Source of the DNA: Paracoccus seriniphilus
GTDB lineage: Bacteria > Pseudomonadota > Alphaproteobacteria > Rhodobacterales > Rhodobacteraceae
Length of the DNA: 64,000 bases
Reading direction: 5' to 3'
Assembly: GCF_028553745.1 (NCBI RefSeq)
Contig: NZ_CP067129.1
Location: 15,001 to 79,000, forward strand
In this document: piece after piece, positions 1-8,320 of the stretch
Position numbering within the stretch: position 1 is the first letter of the stretch
Layout of the letters: each line of letters opens with the position of its first letter
The notes under the pieces: model-generated
The model's input: the letters and a program-made list of their open reading frames with translations, nothing else
What the model was told of the DNA's origin: nothing
Databases searched by the model: none
Program-made: the position numbers and the translations under genes

Positions 1-1797
1 GTGCGGGTGCATCTCGGGTTGTTCACCGGCAATGACGGTCAGGAAGGCATCACCATAGCGTTCCAGCTTCTTGGCGCCCACGCCGTTTATATGCGCCATC
101 TCGTCCAGGGTGGCGGGGCGGCGCTGTGCCATCTCGATCAGCGTCCGGTCGGGAAAGATCACATAGGCGGGCACGCCGCCTGCCTCGGCCAGCGCGCGCC
201 GCTTGGCCTTGAGCGCCGACAGCAAGGGTTCGTCCTCTTCCGAAACCTGCGTCTTGACGACATTGCCGCCCCTGGCCTTCAGCGTCGTATCATGGCGCAA
301 CGTCACGCTGCTTTCCCCGCGCAGGATCGGATGTGCCATATCGGTCAGATGCAGGGCGCCGTGGCGTTCCGGATCGGGGCGGCACAGGTCCAGCCCCATC
401 ATCTGCCGGAAGATCGCCTGCCATTGGCCACGGCTGAATTCGCGCCCGACCCCGAAGGTCGGCAGCTTGTCATGCCCGCGATCGCGCACCTTCTCGGTGT
501 CATTCCCGGTCAATATGTCGATCAGATGCCCGCTGCCGAACCATTCACCCGTGCGCAGCATGGCCGACAGCGCCTTGCGCACGGCCATGGTTCCGTCAAA
601 CAGTTTCGGCGGGTTGAGACACAGATCGCAATTGCCGCAATCCTCGGCCATATCCTCGCCGAAATATGCCAGCAGACGGCGGCGGCGGCAGCCCGTGGCC
701 TCGGCCAGACCCAGCAGGGCATTCAGGCGGGCGTGGTCGGCCCCTTTTCGGGCGCTTTCCGCCAGCCCCTCATCCACCTGCATGCGGCGAAAGCGGATAT
801 CATCGGGGCCATAGAGGGTCAGCGTCTCGGCCGGATCACCATCACGCCCCGCGCGACCGATCTCCTGATAATAGGCCTCGATGGACTTGGGCAGATCGGC
901 ATGCAGGACCCAGCGGATATCCGGCTTGTCGATGCCCATGCCAAATGCCACCGTCGCAGCCACGATCAACCCGTCCTCGCGCTGAAAGCGGCCCTCGACA
1001 TGACGCCGGGGTTCGGCCTCCATGCCGCCATGATAGGCGACGGCGCTGTGCCCGGCCTCATTGAGCGCCTGCGCAAGCGTTTCGGTCCGCGCGCGGCTGG
1101 CACAATAGATGATGCCCGACTGGCCCCGGCGCGCCGCGACGAAATTCATCACCTGCTTGCGGGGGCTGTCCTTGGGCTGAAAGGCCAGACGGATATTGGG
1201 GCGGTCAAAGCCGCGCAGGAAGATCGCCGGATCGCGACCATCGAACAGACGCGAGATGATCTCGGCCCGCGTCTCGGCATCAGCTGTGGCGGTAAAGGCG
1301 GACAGCGGTACGCCCAGGTCGCGCTTCAATTCGCCGATGCGCAGATAGTCGGGGCGGAAATCATGCCCCCATTGGCTGACGCAATGCGCCTCGTCCACGG
1401 CAATGGCCGTGACTCCGGCGCGGCGCAGCAACTGCAGGGTGCCCCCCGAGGCCAGCCGTTCGGGCGCCATGTACAGAAGCTTCAGCGCCCCCTGTTCCAG
1501 CGACTGAAAGACGGCATCGGTTTCGTCATGCGTGTTGCCGCTGGTCAGGGCTCCGGCGGAAACCCCGGCTTCGCGCAATGCGCGCACCTGATCGCGCATC
1601 AGCGCAATCAGCGGAGAGATGACCACCGTCACCCCTTCGCGCATCAGGGCGGGCAACTGATAGCAAAGTGACTTGCCCCCGCCCGTCGGCATGATCGCAA
1701 GCACGTCCTGCCCGCTTGCCACGGTCTCGACGATCTCGCGTTGCCCGGGGCGAAAGCCGTCAAAGCCCCAGACCTGGCGCAGCAGGTCCGTGGGCAT
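1..1797 (-). CDS. recQ: ATP-dependent DNA helicase RecQ (3' end cut off by window edge)
   Basis: RecQ unwinds DNA 3' to 5' in recombination and repair of stalled forks. The 599 visible residues hold the whole helicase core: Walker A (MPTGGGKS) near residue 35, a DEAH box followed by the RecQ signature CVSQWGHDFRPDY, the second RecA-like domain with the GRAGRDG motif, the zinc-binding cysteine cluster (C..CGNCDLC), the winged-helix region and the start of an HRDC domain. The reading frame is open to base 1, so the C-terminal end lies outside the window; E. coli RecQ has about 610 residues, so little is missing unless there is a tail. The ATG at 1797 shares a base with the yggT stop (TGATG on the minus strand), so the two are probably translationally coupled. 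Confidence 0.95.
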   Translation of the reverse strand, partial: MPTDLLRQVWGFDGFRPGQREIVETVASGQDVLAIMPTGGGKSLCYQLPALMREGVTVVISPLIALMRDQVRALREAGVSAGALTSGNTHDETDAVFQSLEQGALKLLYMAPERLASGGTLQLLRRAGVTAIAVDEAHCVSQWGHDFRPDYLRIGELKRDLGVPLSAFTATADAETRAEIISRLFDGRDPAIFLRGFDRPNIRLAFQPKDSPRKQVMNFVAARRGQSGIIYCASRARTETLAQALNEAGHSAVAYHGGMEAEPRRHVEGRFQREDGLIVAATVAFGMGIDKPDIRWVLHADLPKSIEAYYQEIGRAGRDGDPAETLTLYGPDDIRFRRMQVDEGLAESARKGADHARLNALLGLAEATGCRRRRLLAYFGEDMAEDCGNCDLCLNPPKLFDGTMAVRKALSAMLRTGEWFGSGHLIDILTGNDTEKVRDRGHDKLPTFGVGREFSRGQWQAIFRQMMGLDLCRPDPERHGALHLTDMAHPILRGESSVTLRHDTTLKARGGNVVKTQVSEEDEPLLSALKAKRRALAEAGGVPAYVIFPDRTLIEMAQRRPATLDEMAHINGVGAKKLERYGDAFLTVIAGEQPEMHPH

Positions 1798-2090
1798 CAC
1801 ATGCCGTAAAAGAAGCCGGCGTTATTGGCCAGGGCACGCTGAAGAACAATGATGATGATGAAGACCACCAGGGGCGCCAGATCCAGCCCGCCGGTATTGG
1901 GCAGCAGGTTGCGGATCGGCGTATAGATTGGCTCCAGCAGCCGCGACAGACCATCCCAGATCTGTGCCACCAGCGGCTGGCGCAGGTTCAGGACCTGAAA
2001 ATTGATCAGCCATGACATGATGATGTGGGCGATCATGATAAACCACACCACTTGCAGGATCAGTTGCAAGGCCTCGTAGAGCGTTCCCAT
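1797..2090 (-). CDS. yggT: YggT family integral membrane protein
   Basis: A 97-residue protein with two hydrophobic segments (about residues 5-28 and 70-90) separated by a loop carrying the YggT pattern (a PxxRxxLPxxGGxDLAP-like stretch). YggT proteins are small inner-membrane proteins of unclear role, in some bacteria linked to osmotic stress tolerance or cell-division factors. It is the first gene of a two-gene leftward unit with recQ, overlapping it by one base. The function of this pairing is not known to me; the family assignment rests on length, two-membrane-segment layout and the conserved loop. Confidence 0.88.
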   Translation of the reverse strand: MGTLYEALQLILQVVWFIMIAHIIMSWLINFQVLNLRQPLVAQIWDGLSRLLEPIYTPIRNLLPNTGGLDLAPLVVFIIIIVLQRALANNAGFFYGM

Positions 2091-2222
2091 AATACCCTCA
2101 TTTTATGATCCGACCCTGTATGGCCGCGAGGGCGCGCGGGCGCAAGCATGTTGCCGCAGCGTCGAGGTTGACCTTTTCGAGAGGGCAGAGCAGGGCTGAC
2201 CCGTTCGAACATGAGGCCGCCG

Positions 2223-2783
2223 ATGTATCCGCTGATCCGTTTTGTCAAGGAAATGATCAAGTTCCGCAATGCGCCGCCGCTGAGCCCCATCGAGGCGCAT
2301 GTTTCGACCCATATCTGCTGGCCCTGGGATCTGGACCCCTGGATCGAACTGAACAACGGCCGCACGCTGACCCTATATGACCTGGGCCGCATTCCGATGG
2401 CGCAGCGGACCGGCCTGATATCGGTCATGCGGAAAAAGCGCTGGGGCATTACGGTCGCAGGAAACTCGACCCGCTATCGCCGCCGCATCCGCATGTTCGA
2501 CCGTTTCACCATGGTCTCGCGCGTGATCGGCTGGGACCACCGCTTCATCTACATGGAGCAATCCATGTGGCGGCGCGGTGAATGCTGCAACCACATGCTG
2601 CTGCGATCGGCCGTCACCTCTTCCGAGGGGATCGTCGCGCCCTCGCGCATCATGGAGGCGCTGGACATGACCTTCGACAGCCCGCCCCTGCCCGACTGGG
2701 TGCAGGCCTGGATAAAGGCCGACGCCACCCGCCCCTGGCCACCCGAAATACCACCCGAGGCGAAAGCCCACTTGCCAGCCTGA
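2223..2783 (+). CDS. 4HBT/THEM6-like thioesterase family protein
   Basis: A 186-residue single hot-dog-fold protein. The segment DLDPWIELNNGRTLTLYDLG resembles the DxxxHxNN(A/G)xY region of 4-hydroxybenzoyl-CoA-type thioesterases, and the remainder follows the long-chain THEM6-like branch often annotated acyl-CoA thioesterase. The ATG at 2223 is preceded by GAGG with six bases of spacing, which I prefer over the in-frame ATG at 2211. It starts a rightward run with the UMF1 transporter and mepA. The substrate cannot be deduced; presumably an acyl-CoA in the cytoplasm or at the membrane face. Confidence 0.8.
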   Translation: MYPLIRFVKEMIKFRNAPPLSPIEAHVSTHICWPWDLDPWIELNNGRTLTLYDLGRIPMAQRTGLISVMRKKRWGITVAGNSTRYRRRIRMFDRFTMVSRVIGWDHRFIYMEQSMWRRGECCNHMLLRSAVTSSEGIVAPSRIMEALDMTFDSPPLPDWVQAWIKADATRPWPPEIPPEAKAHLPA

Positions 2784-2831
2784 CCCGCTTTGTCCTTATC
2801 TGCGCTGGCAGCGCGACAGGGGGACGGCGGC

Positions 2832-4202
2832 ATGAACAAGAGGCGGATCTGGGGCTGGTGGTTCTTTGACTGGGCCAGCCAGCCATTCCACACGCTGCTG
2901 CTGACCTTCATTTTCTCGGTCTATTTCTCGGAAGTCGCGCAGCAGCATTTTCAGGATCTGGGCCTTGGCCAGACCCTTGCCGGGGCCCGCGCGCAGACAT
3001 TCTGGGGATACGGGCTTTCGGTCAGCGGCATCATCATTGCCGTGCTGGCCCCGGTGCTGGGTGCCATCGCCGATACATCGGGGCGAAAGATGCCCTGGAT
3101 CTGGTTCTTTTCGCTGTTCTATGTGATCGGATCCAGCGGCTTGTGGTTCCTGATGCCACAGCAACCGGCGCTGGTGCAGGCCGTCGTCCTGTTCGGCATC
3201 GGCCTGATCGGGGTCGAATTCGCGACCATCTTCACCAATGCGCTGTTGCCGGGGCTGGCCCCGCGCGACGAGATCGGCCGCCTGTCAGGGACCGGCTATG
3301 CCTTTGGCTATGCCGGTGGCGTGCTGTCCCTGGCCGTGATGCTGGCGCTGTTTCAGGAAACCCCTGACGGCAAGACCCTGATCGGTCTGGACCCGCTGTT
3401 CGGACTGAACCCCGATCTGCGCGAGGGCACCCGCATCGTCGGCCCCTTCGTTGCCATCTGGTACATGCTGTTCATGATTCCCTTCTTCCTCTGGGTCAAG
3501 GAACCTGCGGGCCTCCGCCAGCCAATCCGCCTGGGCGTGGCCATGGCCGATCTCTGGGCGCTGATCCGCAGCCTCGGACATCGGCGCAGTCTGACCAACT
3601 GGCTGATCTCCTCGATGCTGTCACGCGATGCACTGAACGCGCTTTATGGTTTTGGCGGCGTCTATGCCGGAACCGTGCTGGGATGGCCGGTCTTTCTGGC
3701 CGGTGTCTTCGGTGTCATCAGCGCCATATCGGCCGCCCTCATCAGCTGGCTGGGCGGGCGCGCCGACCGACGCTGGGGACCGAAACCGGTGATCATTGCC
3801 TGCATATTGGTGCTGACAGCGGTCTGCGTCACCGTGGTCGGCATGGACCGGACGGCCCTCTACGGGTTTGCCCTGCCCGATCAGCCGGTGATCGCGGGAT
3901 TGCAGATGCCTGATGCGATCTTCTTTTTCTGCGGGGCGCTGATCGGCGGTGCCGGTGGTGCAATGCAGGCGGCAAGCCGCACCATGATGGTCCGCCACAC
4001 CACCCCCGAGCGCGCAACCGAAGGATTCGGCCTCTACGCCCTGTCTGGCAAGGCCACGGCCTTCCTGGCCCCGCTGTTCATCGCGGTCGTCACCGATATG
4101 ACCGGGAATCAAAGGGTCGGAATTTCTCCGCTGATCGGCATGTTCCTTCTGGCCATGATTCTGCTACTGTGGGTCAAACCCGAAGGAGAGGTCGCCCCAT
4201 GA
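2832..4202 (+). CDS. UMF1/ATG22-family MFS transporter
   Basis: A 456-residue inner-membrane protein with about 12 hydrophobic segments. It begins MNKRRIWGWWFFDWAS, the typical opening of the UMF1 family (ATG22-like, PF11700), whose fungal member exports amino acids from the vacuole; bacterial substrates are unknown. A conserved IADTSGRRK-type loop appears as AIADTSGRKMPW between segments 2 and 3. ATG 2832 follows a purine-rich stretch (GGGGGACGG); the upstream in-frame start at 2790 would add residues outside the family norm. The stop overlaps the mepA start (ATGA at 4199), so the peptidoglycan enzyme is translated from the same message. Confidence 0.9.
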   Translation: MNKRRIWGWWFFDWASQPFHTLLLTFIFSVYFSEVAQQHFQDLGLGQTLAGARAQTFWGYGLSVSGIIIAVLAPVLGAIADTSGRKMPWIWFFSLFYVIGSSGLWFLMPQQPALVQAVVLFGIGLIGVEFATIFTNALLPGLAPRDEIGRLSGTGYAFGYAGGVLSLAVMLALFQETPDGKTLIGLDPLFGLNPDLREGTRIVGPFVAIWYMLFMIPFFLWVKEPAGLRQPIRLGVAMADLWALIRSLGHRRSLTNWLISSMLSRDALNALYGFGGVYAGTVLGWPVFLAGVFGVISAISAALISWLGGRADRRWGPKPVIIACILVLTAVCVTVVGMDRTALYGFALPDQPVIAGLQMPDAIFFFCGALIGGAGGAMQAASRTMMVRHTTPERATEGFGLYALSGKATAFLAPLFIAVVTDMTGNQRVGISPLIGMFLLAMILLLWVKPEGEVAP

Positions 4203-5065
4203 TCCGCCAGTTCCTGACAGCCGCCGCCATCGTGATCGCCGGGCTTTCGGCTCCGGCCATGGCCGAGCCTCTTGCCAAGGACATCTTTGGCCGGTTCAGC
4301 CAGCCTTCAAGGGGGCCGGCCGTCTCGATCGGCTATTACTCGAAGGGCTGCGCGCAGGGGTTGACCCAACTGCCCGAAACCGGCCCCAGCTGGCAGGCCA
4401 TGCGCCTGTCGCGCAACCGCAACTGGGGGCATCCCGATCTGATCAACCTTCTGATCGGCCTGTCCCAGGCGGCGCAGAAATCGGGTTGGAAGGGGTTGTA
4501 TATCGGTGACATCAGCCAGCCGCGCGGCGGGCCGATGCTCAGCGGCCATGCCAGCCACCAGATGGGGCTGGATGCAGATGTCTGGATGCTGCCGCCCAGT
4601 TCCCTGAACCTGTCTGCAGCACAGCGCGAAAGCCTGTCCTCGGTCTCGGTCGTGGACAAACGCGGCACGGGACTGACGAAATACTGGAACCAGGGCCATA
4701 TGTCGATCATCCGCGCCGCCGCGCGGGACCGCCGGGTGGAACGGATTTTCGTCGACCCGGTCGTCAAGGTCGCCATGTGCCAGATGGAGACCGGCAACCG
4801 CAACTGGCTGCGCAAGGTCCGTCCCCTGAACCACCACAACTATCATTTCCACATCCGGATGAGTTGCCCGAAAGGGTCGATCTGCCAAAAGCAGGACGCC
4901 CCACCGCCGGGCGACGGCTGCGCCGAAGCTGCGGAATGGATCAAGAACCGCATCGATCCCAGCCGCGTCAAACCCTCGCCACCCAATCCGAATTACCGTC
5001 ATCCGCGCAGCTTCCGGCTGAGCGAACTGCCGCAACAATGCCGCACCGTCGCTGCCGCGCCCTGA
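4199..5065 (+). CDS. mepA: Penicillin-insensitive murein DD-endopeptidase MepA
   Basis: MepA (peptidase family M74) is a periplasmic zinc enzyme that cuts D-Ala-meso-DAP cross-links in peptidoglycan. The 288-residue protein has a signal peptide ending near PAMA, the zinc-binding motif HASHQMGLDAD around residue 120, and the second ligand motif HHNYHFHIRM near residue 220; both match the family. The start at 4199 has a strong GAAGGAGAGG ribosome site and overlaps the preceding transporter stop by four bases. The tail after the HxH motif carries two cysteines and a proline-rich end. Its 3' end overlaps the next gene by 28 bases. Confidence 0.93.
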   Translation: MIRQFLTAAAIVIAGLSAPAMAEPLAKDIFGRFSQPSRGPAVSIGYYSKGCAQGLTQLPETGPSWQAMRLSRNRNWGHPDLINLLIGLSQAAQKSGWKGLYIGDISQPRGGPMLSGHASHQMGLDADVWMLPPSSLNLSAAQRESLSSVSVVDKRGTGLTKYWNQGHMSIIRAAARDRRVERIFVDPVVKVAMCQMETGNRNWLRKVRPLNHHNYHFHIRMSCPKGSICQKQDAPPPGDGCAEAAEWIKNRIDPSRVKPSPPNPNYRHPRSFRLSELPQQCRTVAAAP

Positions 5066-5934
5066 TCGCCCGGCTTTCCCTGTCGCTGGCCGTGATCGCC
5101 GCCCCTGCGGCGGCCACGACGCTGGAATATGTGGGCACCTATGTCTGGCGCGGCAATGAGCGCAGCTTCGGCGGCTTTTCCGGCATAGAGATCAGCCCCG
5201 ATGGCCATGAATTCCACGCGCTCAGTGATCGGGCCTGGCTGTATTGGGGCAGCCTTCATCGTGACCCCGAGGGGCGGATCCGCGAAGTCGGCGTGGCCGG
5301 CCGCGCTCAGCTGAAAGACAGCAAGGGCACCCCGCTGAAACCCGGCTATCTGGGCGACAGCGAGGGGCTGGCGGTTGCCGCTGACGGCACGATCTGGGTG
5401 ACATTCGAGGGGTTGGACCGGCTGGCCAGTTTCGACAATCCCGATGCCGCGGCCACGCTGCATGCCAGGCCACCGGAACTGCCCGGAATGCGCCTGAACG
5501 CCGGACTGGAGGCGCTGGCCATCGACGCAGAGGGCGATCTTTACAGCCTGCCGGAAAAATCGGCACGGGAGGACCAACCCTTTCCGGTTCTGCGATATAC
5601 CGATGATACATGGAGCAGATACGGCACGATCCGTCGCGATCCGCGCTGGCTGGCGGTGGGGGCCGATTTCGGACCGGATGGATATCTCTACCTGCTGGAA
5701 CGGGATTTCCACGGCCTGCTGGGGTTCTCTTCACGCGTTCGTCGCATGCGCCTGACCCCGGATGGTCCGCAAGACGAGGAAATCCTGCTGACGACCCAGC
5801 CCCTGCAATATGACAATCTGGAGGGGCTGGCCGTGTGGCAGGACGGGCTGGGTATCCGCCTGACCCTGATCTCGGACGACAATTTCCTGATCGTTCAGCG
5901 CACCGAACTGGTCGAATATCGGCTGCGCGACTAG
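5038..5934 (+). CDS. Secreted esterase-like (phytase-domain) protein
   Basis: A 298-residue exported protein matching the 'esterase-like activity of phytase' family (PF13449), a six-bladed propeller-type fold. After a signal peptide (basic start, hydrophobic core, cut near AAA-TTLEY) come repeated blade motifs: FSGIEISPDG, DSEGLAVAADGTIWVTFE, GLEALAIDAEGDLYSLPE and DNLEGLAVWQD. The true substrate is unknown; some relatives show weak phosphoesterase activity. The ATG at 5038 lies inside mepA in another frame, giving a 28-base overlap; a much earlier in-frame start inside mepA is ignored because it would remove the signal peptide. Confidence 0.82.
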   Translation: MPHRRCRALIARLSLSLAVIAAPAAATTLEYVGTYVWRGNERSFGGFSGIEISPDGHEFHALSDRAWLYWGSLHRDPEGRIREVGVAGRAQLKDSKGTPLKPGYLGDSEGLAVAADGTIWVTFEGLDRLASFDNPDAAATLHARPPELPGMRLNAGLEALAIDAEGDLYSLPEKSAREDQPFPVLRYTDDTWSRYGTIRRDPRWLAVGADFGPDGYLYLLERDFHGLLGFSSRVRRMRLTPDGPQDEEILLTTQPLQYDNLEGLAVWQDGLGIRLTLISDDNFLIVQRTELVEYRLRD

Positions 5935-6060
5935 AAACCGACGCGGCGGCAACAGTTGACCAGACGCGGGTGAAAGCGTATGCGCGCCCTGTCCCGCATC
6001 GGCATTCGCCGGCATGGGGCCGAGTTCTTCCGCCACCTTGTAAAACGGAAACCCCGCGAT

Positions 6061-6663
6061 ATGACCCGCATCCTTCCCGGCATCATTGCCATGGCCGCCA
6101 TTGTCGTGGCCTCGAACATCCTCGTTCAATTCGTCATCGGTGACTGGCTCACCTGGGGCGCATTCACCTATCCCTTCGCCTTTCTGGTCACCGATGTGAT
6201 GAACCGCGTCTATGGCGCGGCACCTGCGCGGCGGATCGTGATCGCCGGCTTCGTTGTCGGGGTCGTCTGCTCGCTGGTTGCTGCCGGTTTCGACCGCACG
6301 ACCCTGCGCATCGCGATCGGTTCAGGCACCGCATTTCTGGTCGCGCAGCTTCTGGACATCGCCATTTTCGACATGCTGCGCAAAGCCCGCTGGTGGGTGG
6401 CACCGCTGGCCTCGACGCTGATCGGATCTGTCGTCGATACGGCGCTGTTCTTCGGCATCGCCTTTTCGGCGGCACTGCCCGCAGACGTCAATACAGGCTG
6501 GTCGAATGACGCCGTTCCGCTGCTGGGCTTCGGTCCCGTCACCACTTTGTGGGTTTCGCTGGCAACTGCTGACTGGTTGGTCAAACTGACGCTTGCGCTA
6601 CTTGCTCTTGTGCCCTTCCGCATCATCGTCCGCAATTTGTTGCGCAAAAACCAAGAAATCTGA
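6061..6663 (+). CDS. yhhQ: Queuosine precursor transporter (VUT family)
   Basis: A 200-residue inner-membrane protein with about six hydrophobic segments, matching the YhhQ/VUT family (PF02592) that imports queuosine precursors such as preQ0 for tRNA modification. Family landmarks are the start MTRILPGIIAMAAIVVASN, TYPFAFLVTDVMNRVYG after segment 2, and the SAALPADVNTG loop. I take the ATG at 6061; an ATG at 5980 would add a non-hydrophobic extension. No clear Shine-Dalgarno precedes 6061. I inspected the leader for a preQ1 riboswitch and do not see one. Confidence 0.87.
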   Translation: MTRILPGIIAMAAIVVASNILVQFVIGDWLTWGAFTYPFAFLVTDVMNRVYGAAPARRIVIAGFVVGVVCSLVAAGFDRTTLRIAIGSGTAFLVAQLLDIAIFDMLRKARWWVAPLASTLIGSVVDTALFFGIAFSAALPADVNTGWSNDAVPLLGFGPVTTLWVSLATADWLVKLTLALLALVPFRIIVRNLLRKNQEI

Positions 6664-6730
6664 TTGACAGAATTTCGATCTATGGCACCCTTTCAATCAT
6701 AACGGCAACTTTTTGAAAGGAGGTGGTCCA

Positions 6731-6787
6731 GTGTCGAGAGTGATAGTGGAGAGAGGTGTCGGAACAGTCAGGGGGGCCGTGGCCTAG
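6731..6787 (+). CDS. Possible 18-residue micro-ORF behind an extreme ribosome-binding site
   Basis: A GTG start at 6731 directly follows the near-complete anti-Shine-Dalgarno complement and reads MSRVIVERGVGTVRGAVA to a TAG at 6785-6787. A second short frame, GTG at 6724, overlaps the complement itself and gives MVQCRE then stop. The spacing from the GGAGG core to GTG 6731 is seven bases, good for initiation, yet such long pairing would be expected to slow ribosome release. There is no known protein family I can attach. It may be a leader peptide, a real microprotein, or not translated at all. Confidence 0.25.
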   Translation: MSRVIVERGVGTVRGAVA

Positions 6788-6870
6788 AGGCAGCCCTCTG
6801 GGTCGTAAACCTTGATTGGGACCGGACGGATTTTTTCCATCCCTAACCGGGCCATCTCCGTGGAACTCGC

Positions 6871-6904
6871 GGGCCGTCATATCTAGGCGGCCCGTTTCCT
6901 TTTC
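6871..6904 (+). terminator. Rho-independent terminator candidate
   Basis: GGGCCG at 6871-6876 pairs with CGGCCC at 6888-6893 across an 11-base loop, followed by GTTTCCTTTTC. It closes the element described at 6716 and lies 30 bases from the end of the leftward Hint gene. Confidence 0.6.
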
Positions 6905-6934
6905 TCGGGATCCTGTCGCTGAAGGCAGCCCCTG

Positions 6935-8059
6935 TCAGATATACGGCTGGACGACGGGCTTGCCCGACTTGCCATGGCGCGCGATCAGACGCCGCGCGCG
7001 CCGACCCGAGGGCACATGCCGCGCGGGCAAGGCCGCCTTGCTTTGCGCCACGGCATCCGGGAACAGCGTCAACAGTTCCTCGCGCGCTTCAGGCGTCAGG
7101 GTGCGCAGGGCCTGCTCTCCGACGAAAAAGCTTTCGGCGGGGGCACCATCGGCAAAAATGACCTCATGATCATCGAACAGCAGATGGAAATAGGTCACCG
7201 GCGCGCAGCTTTCATCCACATAGATACCGGGCAGATCGGTCAGGCGAATCGCAGGCACCAGCACATCCGAGGTGCCGAACATCCGCTGGCAGATGACCGA
7301 GGATACCAGCATCCGGTGTTGGCGTGAAACACGCAGATCACGATGGGGCAGACCGTGGCCCAGTGCCCCGGCGGTAATATGCACCGGCCGCAGTTTGTCG
7401 TTCTTGCGCTGCATCACCCCGTCAATCTGACGGCCCAGGGCAAGGCGCAGGGGCTGATAGCCGTGATCGACCGTGCGCACCATCATGCCCGGCTTCAGAT
7501 CCTCGACCGCCACCGGGCCATGTTCCGTCTCGATCAGGGTGCCATCGGCAAAGCAGATCACCGCAAAGGGAAGGTCGAAGCGGAATCCCTCGACGCTGGT
7601 CAGATGCTCGTATTCCGTTGCACCGCTGAGGGTAATGCTCTGGATATCTTCCAGGGAAAATCCGGCATTGTTGAAGCCGGCAAGCTCGAAATCATGAACG
7701 CGCAGAATGGTTCTGCCGTCGGTCAGCCGGAAGGCATACATCGGCACGGTCAGCGTCGCGCCATTGTTCAGGGTCACGGTGCTGTCGTTGAACCTGCCGA
7801 TTTCCTCGATGGCCACGATCGGGCCGCCATCGGAATCGGCGAAACCCTCGTTGGGCTGGGACAGGCTGGTATCCGGGTCAGGGCTCAGGCCCAGAAAATC
7901 ATTGTCGTAGATTTCACCGCCGGGCCCGTTGGCCGGATCATCCACGATATACAGCGCATCAGTATAGTCAGCAGTGGTCAGGGTCGATCCGGCCAGAAGG
8001 ACATTGGACGCCACAGTTGTGGGCGCAATCAGACCCCAGGTCTCGACATAGTCCGGCAT
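6935..8059 (-). CDS. Hint (hedgehog/intein) domain protein
   Basis: A 374-residue protein with a novel-looking N-terminal 165 residues (acidic, Gly/Asn/Asp-rich, no signal peptide) followed by a Hint_2 domain (PF13403). The domain starts at Cys169 in VICFADGTLIET, the self-cleavage block, and contains DLRVSRQHRMLV and DDHEVIFADGAPAESFFVG, both typical of the Rhodobacteraceae Hint proteins. The basic C-terminal tail (GRRARRLIARHGK) ends the protein. Hint domains cleave the peptide bond before the cysteine; in this bacterial branch the purpose is unknown, possibly release of a secreted N-terminal part. ATG 8059 has AGGA eight bases upstream and is preferred to the GTG at 8074. It is monocistronic. 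Confidence 0.85.
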   Translation of the reverse strand: MPDYVETWGLIAPTTVASNVLLAGSTLTTADYTDALYIVDDPANGPGGEIYDNDFLGLSPDPDTSLSQPNEGFADSDGGPIVAIEEIGRFNDSTVTLNNGATLTVPMYAFRLTDGRTILRVHDFELAGFNNAGFSLEDIQSITLSGATEYEHLTSVEGFRFDLPFAVICFADGTLIETEHGPVAVEDLKPGMMVRTVDHGYQPLRLALGRQIDGVMQRKNDKLRPVHITAGALGHGLPHRDLRVSRQHRMLVSSVICQRMFGTSDVLVPAIRLTDLPGIYVDESCAPVTYFHLLFDDHEVIFADGAPAESFFVGEQALRTLTPEAREELLTLFPDAVAQSKAALPARHVPSGRRARRLIARHGKSGKPVVQPYI

Positions 8060-8320
8060 TGAACATCCTCGCACAATGGCCGCAAAGCGACCGAACTCGT
8101 TAACAACACACCCCGCCGCACCCTCACTCTGCGGCTGGTGTTCTCACCAACAACCATTCAGACCATTTGGTCAATTACCCGCGACGCAAACCTGTCCAAA
8201 GATACAGGTAATTCAGCAGGATTTCGGATCATCCCGCTGCAAATCCATCGTGTTGCAGCGTACTGCCCGTCACCGGACAGCCCGTCGCATGGCAAGGATG
8301 GAACCGAATGTCCCGGCGAT

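Larger units (their letters stand above)
6716..6904 (+). ncRNA. Candidate small RNA or micro-ORF transcript
   Basis: An unassigned stretch of the gap between the queuosine transporter and the Hint gene. It opens with a 16-base segment (6716-6731) complementary to the 3' end of 16S rRNA, with 15 Watson-Crick pairs and one G-U pair. A short hairpin (AGAGG-CAGC-CCTCT, about 6786-6799) follows, and the stretch ends with a six-pair stem and a T-rich tail at 6871-6904. A TTGACA hexamer sits at 6664, but I find no convincing -10 box at the right distance. The layout fits either a small RNA with an intrinsic terminator or a translated micro-ORF. Not matched to a known RNA family by me. Confidence 0.35.

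Noticed and set aside
1..1671. Long rightward open frame of 556 codons
   Set aside because: It is the antisense shadow of recQ, whose leftward frame shows every helicase motif; the rightward product matches nothing.
5935..6060. PreQ1 riboswitch ahead of the queuosine-precursor transporter
   Set aside because: The family makes one plausible, but I found neither the small type I stem with its A-rich tail nor a pseudoknot partner. A covariance-model search could still overturn this.
8161..8172. GACCA-TT-TGGTC dyad in the gap before the Hint gene
   Set aside because: Five-base arms in a 261-base gap are expected by chance and no regulator is linked to it. Nothing else in 8060-8320 could be supported.
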